In this document: in pieces, positions 15,289 through 20,116 of the stretch
Numbering within the stretch: the stretch's first letter is position 1
Layout of the letters: each line of letters opens with the position of its first letter
Notes under the pieces: model-generated
What the model saw: the letters and a program-made list of their open reading frames with translations, nothing else
Told to the model about the DNA's origin: nothing
Database searches by the model: none
Source: CAZDBS01 sp964503775
GTDB taxonomy: Bacteria; Patescibacteriota; Saccharimonadia; Saccharimonadales; CAZDBS01
Length of the DNA: 20,116 bases
Direction of reading: 5' to 3'
Assembly: GCA_964503775.1 (NCBI GenBank)
Contig: CAZDBS010000012.1
Coordinates: 1-20,116 of the forward strand
Position numbers and translations under genes: made by a program

Positions 15289-15298
15289 TCCTGTGGTG

Positions 15299-15304
15299 TA
15301 TAAT
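15299..15304 (+). promoter_or_regulatory. -10 box of the pilin-like operon
   Basis: A perfect TATAAT lies 35 bases before the ATG at 15340. The leader carries GAAAGGA (15329-15335). It drives the 15340 and 15689 genes. Confidence 0.6.
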
Positions 15305-15339
15305 CGGTGCTATAAACATAAGCATATCGAAAGGATGCT

Positions 15340-15705
15340 ATGCATAAACAACTCAAAGACCAGAGAGGCTTCTCTCATGTAGAGGTCGTCATCCTCGTGG
15401 TCGTTGTGGTCGCTATCGCTTCGATCGGGTGGTGGGTGATGCGCAACAACAACTCCAAGACAACAACCAAAACAACACCAAGCAACACTGTTACAACAGA
15501 GTCGCCTGCAAAGACATCAACCGAGACAACCAAGACGACAGCTAGCACTGTCAAGCTAGACACAGTCATAAGTGATATCAATACCGTTCTCGACAACGAG
15601 TCTAGTGTCGAACAGAGCAACAGTGATAGTTACTCTAGTCGGGCTACAAATGATACGGCTGCTTTGAAATCACTGGGAGGAGCTTACGATGAAAGCACGT
15701 TCTAG
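15340..15705 (+). CDS. Type IV pilin-like protein, 121 aa
   Basis: The N-terminus is a class III (prepilin) signal: a basic leader ending at G10, then F11-S-H-V-E15, with Glu at mature position +5 as required for pilus assembly. A hydrophobic helix at about 16-34 follows. A PilD-type peptidase would cut after G10. Residues 37-70 are a Thr/Ser/Lys-rich linker, probably extended and surface exposed. The rest is short and polar with no Cys pair, so the globular head is minimal. It resembles a minor pilin or pseudopilin more than a major pilin. GAAAGGA is spaced four bases from the ATG. Its 3' end overlaps the next gene by 17 bases, so the two are coupled. Confidence 0.85.
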   Translation: MHKQLKDQRGFSHVEVVILVVVVVAIASIGWWVMRNNNSKTTTKTTPSNTVTTESPAKTSTETTKTTASTVKLDTVISDINTVLDNESSVEQSNSDSYSSRATNDTAALKSLGGAYDESTF

Positions 15706-16459
15706 ACTACTTATAAGCTCAGTGGTGGTCAGTACGCTCCTGCTTAGTACTACACCTGTTTTGGCAGAGGACACCGAAGTCAGAGGCAAGCTGGAGGCAG
15801 GGAATTTCTGCACAGTCGGACTCCCGGCATTCAAGAGTAAACTACTGGCTGAATTGGACAAACGCAAAGTAGAGCGGGAAACCAAGCGTGATGAGAAGGG
15901 CGCAAAACGTGGCAGCGATCGCAGCTCTTGGGATGACAAAGTATCCAAGGCTCGTGATGTTGCCAACACCAAGCGAGATTCGGAATTTACAGCCCTTGAG
16001 GATAAAGAAACTACCGAAACTCAAAAACAAGCCGTCGCTCTATTCGTCAGTACCGTCAAAGCCGCTATCACAACACGCCGCGCTGCTTATGACAAAGCCC
16101 GTCAAACCTTCCGAGACGGTGTCGACGCCGCTGTCGCCGCTCACAAGACACAAGCTGACAGCCAAGTCGCTAGCTATCGCGCCGCTGTCGCCACGGCATT
16201 TACAAAAGCCGAGACATCCTGCACTAGTGGTACGCCAGCACTTGAGGTCATCGCGACGCTAAAGACTGATCTGGGTAACGCCCGCCGAACATACAAAGAC
16301 GGCCGTCAGACTGATACTGATTTCGCCGCTACCATCAAAGCGCTCGAAAAAACTCGCAAAGCCGCTATCGAAGCAGCCACCAAAGCATTCAAGGACACGA
16401 TGAACGCCGCCAGGGCTACACTCAAGGCCAGCTGGGGATCTGACTCAACAGATCTATAG
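15689..16459 (+). CDS. Secreted helical (coiled-coil) protein, 256 aa
   Basis: A Sec signal peptide is clear: basic start, hydrophobic core (7-19) and V-L-A cleavage site at residue 26. The mature protein is Ala/Lys/Thr-rich and almost wholly helical, with long charged heptad-like stretches (50-175 and 185-250). It has two Cys, C41 and C178, which could form a disulfide outside the cell. It starts inside the pilin-like gene with GGGAGGAG five bases upstream, so it is produced together with it. A surface or periplasm-like structural role linked to the pilus or to host-cell contact is inferred from location and context only. No enzyme motif is seen. Confidence 0.8.
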   Translation: MKARSRLLISSVVVSTLLLSTTPVLAEDTEVRGKLEAGNFCTVGLPAFKSKLLAELDKRKVERETKRDEKGAKRGSDRSSWDDKVSKARDVANTKRDSEFTALEDKETTETQKQAVALFVSTVKAAITTRRAAYDKARQTFRDGVDAAVAAHKTQADSQVASYRAAVATAFTKAETSCTSGTPALEVIATLKTDLGNARRTYKDGRQTDTDFAATIKALEKTRKAAIEAATKAFKDTMNAARATLKASWGSDSTDL

Positions 16460-16462
16460 GTA

Positions 16463-16504
16463 TTTACATTTCATAGCTATTATGGTAAAGTATAGCTATG
16501 AAAT
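16463..16504 (+). promoter_or_regulatory. Promoter and overlapping palindromic operator of the metallopeptidase gene
   Basis: TTTACA (16463-16468), a 17-base spacer and TAAAGT (16486-16491) precede the ATG at 16498 by six bases. A perfect 13 bp inverted repeat, ATTTCATAGCTAT (16468-16480) and ATAGCTATGAAAT (16492-16504), surrounds the -10 and covers the start codon. It could be a repressor site or an RNA hairpin hiding the start. Confidence 0.6.
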
Positions 16505-17256
16505 ACAGAGGTCGTGGTTTTCGATTACTCCTAGCGGGCGTACTCAGCGCTATCGCCATAGTCTCGTGGCTAAACATCAGCCTAGGATCATCTAGCTCTT
16601 TATCTGAAAGTACGATTATCAACTCTGTTCTGGTGACTACAGAAACACCATCACATCCTGAGCTCTCATACGCCGCTTGGACCTCAGCAGATGCAGCCGA
16701 CGCATCTAGGATATCTCAGGCGCGGTCGGTACTCGACGCTGAGCTCAGTAAATATCCTCAGGGTCACTTATCAGATAACGGCGTCGAGCGAATATATCTA
16801 GTCAAAAATCTGAACTGGGGTGGACAGACCCAAAGCGCCATGCCCGAGGCTTTCATTGACCAAGCGCTCTATCTCTCGATCGATGATAACTATCTACAGG
16901 CTGAAGCTGGTGCCTACTATCGGCAACTTATCCATCATGAGATCCGACACCTGCTTGATGCCCATGCCTATGGTTCCTATCGCTACATCGATGCATCTTG
17001 GCTGGCATGTAACCCTCTAGGATTTACCTACAGTGGTAGCGGTCTCGAGTACAACAAATCGGGTCAGAATACTCGCATCGAACATCCTGATGCCGGTTTC
17101 ATCACTTCCTACAGTCGATCGGCCATCGAAGAGGATCGAGCTGAAGTTCATGCCTATCTCATGACCAAGCCAAGCGTGCTCGACAAGCTTACCAGCGAGG
17201 ACACAAGTCTAAGCTGCAAAAAACAACTCGTCGTTCAGTTTAATCAATCCCTGTAG
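16498..17256 (+). CDS. Secreted or anchored zinc metallopeptidase (HExxH), 252 aa
   Basis: A basic N-terminus and a hydrophobic segment (8-30) form a signal peptide or membrane anchor. The zinc motif is H147-E-I-R-H151, with E148 as the general base. A glutamate from the following E211-E-D-R-A-E216 helix is the likely third ligand, as in gluzincin-type peptidases with the E-x3-[ED] helix. C171 and C240 could form a disulfide. The enzyme would act outside the cell on peptides or wall proteins. The substrate is unknown. The ATG at 16498 is only six bases after the -10 box, so the mRNA is probably leaderless. It sits directly downstream of the pilin/secreted-protein pair but has its own promoter. 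Confidence 0.82.
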   Translation: MKYRGRGFRLLLAGVLSAIAIVSWLNISLGSSSSLSESTIINSVLVTTETPSHPELSYAAWTSADAADASRISQARSVLDAELSKYPQGHLSDNGVERIYLVKNLNWGGQTQSAMPEAFIDQALYLSIDDNYLQAEAGAYYRQLIHHEIRHLLDAHAYGSYRYIDASWLACNPLGFTYSGSGLEYNKSGQNTRIEHPDAGFITSYSRSAIEEDRAEVHAYLMTKPSVLDKLTSEDTSLSCKKQLVVQFNQSL

Positions 17257-17264
17257 ACATATAG

Positions 17265-17292
17265 TTGACTTCGACAATACTTATGTTATTAT
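17265..17292 (+). promoter_or_regulatory. Promoter of the 37-codon ORF (leaderless)
   Basis: TTGACT (17265-17270), a 16-base spacer and TATTAT (17287-17292) lie seven bases before the ATG at 17300. This is the best -35/-10 pair in the window. Confidence 0.7.
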
Positions 17293-17299
17293 AAGTTTC

Positions 17300-17413
17300 A
17301 TGGACACATTCCATACCACACTAGTTTCAGTCAAGCATCAGATGCGCCTCGTCGGCGGTATTGCTGATGTTACCCCAAGTGGTATGGCTTATCTCTCTGT
17401 AGCAAATGTCTAA
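17300..17413 (+). CDS. Leaderless small ORF, 37 aa
   Basis: The ATG lies where transcription should start from a strong promoter, and the frame runs 37 codons to TAA. The peptide has no charged clusters or membrane helix: it reads as a short beta-prone sequence with a Leu-Val-Gly-Gly-Ile core (residues 17-21). It is followed by an intrinsic terminator 30 bases later and then by two GNAT genes. It may be a small protein or a leader peptide that controls read-through into the GNAT genes. I do not recognise it. Confidence 0.55.
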   Translation: MDTFHTTLVSVKHQMRLVGGIADVTPSGMAYLSVANV

Positions 17414-17442
17414 ATAAACATTCGTCTCTAGGACAAGATAAG

Positions 17443-17463
17443 CCTCCGAAGCGGAGGTTTTTT
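17443..17463 (+). terminator. Intrinsic terminator between the small ORF and the GNAT genes
   Basis: CCTCCG (17443-17448) pairs with CGGAGG (17452-17457) around a three-base loop and is followed by six T (17458-17463). It lies 82 bases upstream of the first GNAT start, so it either ends the small-ORF transcript or works as an attenuator. Confidence 0.85.
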
Positions 17464-17545
17464 GTTTCTCCTGATATTCGGAAGCTTCTCTGGTCTTATG
17501 GAAATTCCATGGGATCCGCACCTACCACTACAAGAAAGGGCAAAA

Positions 17546-18214
17546 ATGTTCGGACCTATCATGCAGATCATGATGGACAATGGGACAATCCTCGTTCTCA
17601 AGCCGCTCCAACGAGACGACATGGGCGAATTCCTGGAGGGCATACAGCGTCATAGCGTCACCCAGTACCTGGGGCGCCGCACAGCTCCCGTCATCGAGGA
17701 TGAGTACGCTTGGTTTGAGAAAGTTCGAACCAATCAGACCGAGTGGTTGTGGGGTATTTACCTCTACGAGGGCGAGACCACTACAATCATCGGTTCCACT
17801 GGGTTGCACAACATCCACCACCGATCCGGCATCATCTCATGCACCAGTGGGTTCTTGATCTTTCGTCAGGAACACTGGCGGAAAGGCTTTGCCAAGGTCT
17901 GTCACCGAGCCAGGACGATGTACGCGTTTGACCAGCTCGCGTTGCACGAGATCCGCTCCGGTGTGATGGAACCCAATATCGGTTCACGCAAAGCACTCCA
18001 GCGGGTCGGCTACGTACAGGTCAGTAAAGACTTCCGCGAGTCGTTCGTCAATGGGCAGAGCATCGACAAGTTCAACATGCTCCTGGTCAATCCCGACCCC
18101 TACTATTGGCAGTTTTTCTGGAGAGAAGGGAAGGCCCCACGCGAGTTCGTCCATGCCAGGCTTGAAACTCTCCGCGCCCTCGAATGGGCTCGTCAACACA
18201 TCGTACTTCTGTAA
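17546..18214 (+). CDS. GNAT-family N-acetyltransferase, first tandem copy, 222 aa
   Basis: This protein belongs to the GNAT fold and should transfer an acetyl group from acetyl-CoA to an amine. The acetyl-CoA motif A is near residues 107-122: R-x-E-H-W-R-K-G-F-A, with the Gly of the pyrophosphate loop at 114. The downstream N144-x2-S147-x-K-A-L-x3-G-Y block is the usual RimJ/RimL-like motif B. It is longer than RimJ/L (about 180) because of a 40-residue helical C-terminus, Trp- and Arg-rich, which the next protein also has. AAGAAAGGG lies five bases before the ATG at 17546. The in-frame start at 17462 lies in the terminator and is rejected. The substrate (protein N-terminus, nucleoside or antibiotic) is not predictable. 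Confidence 0.87.
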   Translation: MFGPIMQIMMDNGTILVLKPLQRDDMGEFLEGIQRHSVTQYLGRRTAPVIEDEYAWFEKVRTNQTEWLWGIYLYEGETTTIIGSTGLHNIHHRSGIISCTSGFLIFRQEHWRKGFAKVCHRARTMYAFDQLALHEIRSGVMEPNIGSRKALQRVGYVQVSKDFRESFVNGQSIDKFNMLLVNPDPYYWQFFWREGKAPREFVHARLETLRALEWARQHIVLL

Positions 18215-18242
18215 CCAACCACAACAGAGAAAGGGTATGGCA

Positions 18243-18920
18243 ATGTTCGGACCCATCATGCAAATCACCCAAGAACAAGGACGTGTCATCAAGATGCGCC
18301 CTTGGGAAAAGGCAGAAGCAGCGCAGTTCCTAGACGGCTACCGCCTTCATAGCGTCACTCGCTATATCGGCCCTCAACCGAAGACCATCGAGGACATGGA
18401 GGCTCGGTACGCGAGCATCGGCAGCCACGGCAACAAAGATGATATCGAGTGGGGCATCTATGTCGTCGAAGAAAGTGGCGAGAAGCTCATCGGCGCGAGC
18501 AACCTGCATGGGTACAGGGGCCACTGGAACAGCGGCATCCTGATCTTCCGCCCGGAGTATTGGGGCAAGGGGATCACCACTGCGTGTCACCGGGCGCGTA
18601 CCATGTACGCCATCAACCAGATGAACCTCAGGGAAGTACGTTCAGGCGTCAGCGCCGCGAACACCGCCTCACTGAAAGCCCTGCTGAGCGTCGGCTACAT
18701 CGTAACGGGTGTCAACCCTTGCGATTGGTTCATCGATGGAGTCTGGGTTCATGGCTACAGCTTGCTCCTGGTCAACCCTGAGCTGAGCATCTGGAAGACG
18801 TATGCTTCGCGCATGAGGGAGCTGAGCTTCCTGGGTCTCACCGGTGAATTGTTGGCCGAGGCCAGGACACGAACGCTCAGCTCACTTGACTGGGCTTCCA
18901 AACACGTTGTCCTCTTGTAG
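18243..18920 (+). CDS. GNAT-family N-acetyltransferase, second tandem copy, 225 aa
   Basis: This is a paralogue of the preceding gene: both begin M-F-G-P-I-M-Q-I, share H-S-V-T-x-Y-[IL]-G near residue 36, the C-H-R-A-R-T-M-Y-A block, and end in an aromatic helix followed by H-[VI]-V-L-L. Motif A here is R-P-E-Y-W-G-K-G, a better fit to the consensus than the first copy. N-x2-S-x-K-A-L follows. The ATG at 18243 is chosen by analogy with copy 1 and by AGAAAGGG seven bases upstream; ATG at 18237 is an alternative. It begins 28 bases after the first GNAT stop, in one operon. The two have diverged enough that different substrates are likely. Confidence 0.88.
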   Translation: MFGPIMQITQEQGRVIKMRPWEKAEAAQFLDGYRLHSVTRYIGPQPKTIEDMEARYASIGSHGNKDDIEWGIYVVEESGEKLIGASNLHGYRGHWNSGILIFRPEYWGKGITTACHRARTMYAINQMNLREVRSGVSAANTASLKALLSVGYIVTGVNPCDWFIDGVWVHGYSLLLVNPELSIWKTYASRMRELSFLGLTGELLAEARTRTLSSLDWASKHVVLL

Positions 18921-18963
18921 TACCCGCACTCACGCCAACAAGCGTGAAATGTGTGGCCATAAT

Positions 18964-19007
18964 GGTCCGGGAAGGTTAGCGCCTACAAGCGCTTTCCGAC
19001 CCGGGCC
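18964..19007 (+). terminator. GC-rich 3' stem-loop after the GNAT genes
   Basis: GGTCCGGG (18964-18971) pairs with CCCGGGCC (19000-19007), one G-U wobble included. An inner hairpin AGCGC-CTACAA-GCGCT (18978-18993) lies within. A smaller hairpin, CACGC/GCGTG, lies upstream at 18931-18946. The downstream tract is only weakly T-rich, so termination is likely but not certain. Confidence 0.55.
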
Positions 19008-19019
19008 TGTTTCATTTGG

Positions 19020-19050
19020 TACTGCGTAGGGGACCGTCCCCTACGCAGTA
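19020..19050. repeat. REP-like palindrome, copy 5 (perfect)
   Basis: TACTGCGTAGGGGAC, one central base and GTCCCCTACGCAGTA form a perfect 31 bp palindrome, the likely consensus. It ends three bases before the -35 box of the next gene and about 100 bases after the second GNAT stop. Confidence 0.93.
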
Positions 19051-19053
19051 CAC

Positions 19054-19082
19054 TTGCGTATATCCTCGTCTTCGCCTATTAT
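19054..19082 (+). promoter_or_regulatory. Promoter of the EEP-family gene (leaderless)
   Basis: TTGCGT (19054-19059), a 17-base spacer and TATTAT (19077-19082) precede the ATG at 19090 by seven bases. The promoter is directly next to palindrome copy 5. Confidence 0.6.
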
Positions 19083-19089
19083 CTGCCGG

Positions 19090-19905
19090 ATGACTCGAGT
19101 AGCTACTATCAACATGGCGAAATATGACGGTGAAGGTCGTCACGATGTCTCATCTAGGTGGGGACTGCTTGCAGATCAATGTACTGAGCTACAACCTGAT
19201 ATCTTGGCTATCCAAGAAGCAGTCCATGACCCCAACTACCCAAAATACTTGGCGGATCAGCTCGGCAAAGACTATCAAGCACTCGACGCGCGCACGTATC
19301 CCCCAGGTGATCTTGATTGTGTCACTTCTATCATCACTAGATTACCAGTAATTTCCAAGCAAATAACGCGCACACCCGGTTTAAGAGCCACCCAGATCGT
19401 AGAGTTAGAAACCGATCAAGGACCCCTAGTAGTGGGTAATCAGCACATGCCATGGCGCATAGGGCATGAGATGCAACGACTCGCAATAGTTAGAGCCCTC
19501 ATGGGCACCCTTCGTGACCGATATCCTTATCAATCAACAGTTGTAGTAGGCGATTTCAATTCACTTCCATGGATGCCAAATATCAGGAGGATGAGAAAAT
19601 CGTTCTATTCACCTCACAAGGTATTAGAAGGACATCAGCCCAAGACATATCCGACTAGTTGGGGAGAAGAAATTATCGACGGCAACACCGCCTCGGTCCA
19701 CTCGCTCCAAGATAGATTGCTCACTGTTGCCAAGAAACTGCGTATGCAAAATGCCGAGGGCCAAGTTATTAGTATCGACTATATCTTCGCCACTCGAGAT
19801 GTAAACGCCAGTGCTGCTGGCGCTTTTGCTGATAAGCCGATAGACGATGCATACGTCTCTGATCACATCGGTCTATGGGCTGATGTCGAGCCAGTTCGAC
19901 TCTAG
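19090..19905 (+). CDS. Endonuclease/exonuclease/phosphatase (EEP) family hydrolase, 271 aa
   Basis: The protein has the metal-dependent EEP (DNase I/exonuclease III/sphingomyelinase) fold signatures: the N-terminal strand with Asn8, the I-L-A-I-Q-E-A motif with Glu43 as the metal ligand, Q-H-M-P at about 118-121 in place of the usual N-T-H strand, G-D-F-N (about 153-156), the I-D-Y-I-F motif and the terminal S-D-H with the catalytic His. There is no signal peptide, so it is likely cytoplasmic. The ATG at 19090 is chosen because it follows the -10 box by seven bases. The upstream frame start at 19054 lies in the -35. Its stop shares the sequence CTAG with the stop of the convergent gene. DNA, RNA or phosphoester substrates are all possible. 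Confidence 0.88.
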   Translation: MTRVATINMAKYDGEGRHDVSSRWGLLADQCTELQPDILAIQEAVHDPNYPKYLADQLGKDYQALDARTYPPGDLDCVTSIITRLPVISKQITRTPGLRATQIVELETDQGPLVVGNQHMPWRIGHEMQRLAIVRALMGTLRDRYPYQSTVVVGDFNSLPWMPNIRRMRKSFYSPHKVLEGHQPKTYPTSWGEEIIDGNTASVHSLQDRLLTVAKKLRMQNAEGQVISIDYIFATRDVNASAAGAFADKPIDDAYVSDHIGLWADVEPVRL

Positions 19906-20116
19906 AAAACATCTTTTGAATAGGTAACAGTACGTTCTATGAGGTGCTCCGAATCCTCACGGACCATATCCATCTCGATATCGACACTGTCAAACTTCTT
20001 TTCCTGTAAACGACCCTCCGTTGGTGTCATCCATTTGTTACGTCCACCCTCAAACTTCACAGTCAGTCGACCTCGTGGATTCGTGCAGTGAATGACGTGA
20101 AATATCTTGTCCTCCA
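19902..20116 (-). CDS. Partial hypothetical protein, C-terminal 70 residues
   Basis: The minus strand is open from the window edge to the TAG at 19902-19904, in the frame whose codons begin at 20114. The peptide contains beta-strand patterns such as I-F-H-V-I-H, R-L-T-V-K-F-E and an acidic D-I-E-M-D-M stretch. Its composition is protein-like and no other gene occupies the region. The start lies outside the window. The stop overlaps that of the EEP gene by four bases in a palindromic CTAG. The family is not recognised. Confidence 0.6.
   Translation of the reverse strand, partial: EDKIFHVIHCTNPRGRLTVKFEGGRNKWMTPTEGRLQEKKFDSVDIEMDMVREDSEHLIERTVTYSKDVF

Noticed and set aside
17462..17545. Longer start for the first GNAT protein
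   Set aside because: It begins inside the T-run of an intrinsic terminator and is not shared with the paralogue, whereas ATG 17546 has a ribosome site and the shared M-F-G-P start.
18931..19007. Integron attC-like site after the GNAT genes
   Set aside because: The inverted repeats lack the required GTTRRRY and RYYYAAC core boxes, and no integrase is present.

Overview
The window looks like part of a small, reduced bacterial genome of the Patescibacteria/CPR type, most likely a Saccharibacteria (TM7) relative. This is inferred from gene style, not from a phylogenetic marker. The supporting signs are very short intergenic gaps, lower-glycolysis enzymes including an unusual D-lactate-dehydrogenase/phosphoglycerate-mutase fusion, a type IV pilin-like gene, small secreted proteins, and many start codons placed 6-10 bases after a -10 box (apparently leaderless mRNAs). 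The code is standard: TAA, TAG and TGA all end genes.

Layout. 1-2245 holds three small hypothetical genes, a tRNA-Gln(UUG) behind a shared bidirectional terminator, and a minimal FtsK-like ATPase on the minus strand. 2347-7877 is a visibly AT-richer block of six plus-strand genes that reads as a defence island: a GIY-YIG/DUF4357-type nuclease, a winged-helix protein and a small protein that share an Asn/Ser-rich segment, an EcoRI-family adenine methyltransferase, a DUF262-HNH nuclease and a RecF/OLD-like ATPase with a C-terminal R-N-x3-H motif. 8025-12564 is metabolic: a HAD-like phosphatase, the D-LDH/PGM fusion, a divergent enolase, and type-2 orotidine-5'-phosphate decarboxylase (pyrF). 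12658-14301 (minus) carries an uncharacterised protein and a three-gene operon of small proteins with strong Shine-Dalgarno sites. 14662-17256 (plus) has a hypothetical gene, a pilin-like protein, a secreted helical protein and a secreted HExxH metallopeptidase. 17300-18920 has a 37-codon leaderless ORF, a terminator and two tandem GNAT acetyltransferases. 19090-19905 encodes an endonuclease/exonuclease/phosphatase-fold enzyme, convergent with a partial gene that leaves the window.

The region is threaded by five copies of a 31-33 bp palindrome (71, 1663, 13316, 14378 and 19020). They lie between genes, mostly close to promoters, and one supplies the stop codon of the FtsK-like gene. One copy sits inside a larger 116 bp nested inverted repeat. 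Three GC-rich 3' structures end the pyrF, small-protein and GNAT units, and two of them share the same loop sequence.

How the genes fit together. The methyltransferase, DUF262-HNH and ATPase are consecutive (two are spaced by one base) and plausibly form a restriction-modification module with an accessory ATPase effector. PGM and enolase are successive glycolytic steps transcribed divergently from one 65 bp gap, and D-LDH would re-oxidise NADH at the end of the same pathway. The pilin-like protein and the secreted helical protein overlap and are translationally coupled. All functions are from reading the sequence; no database search was possible.
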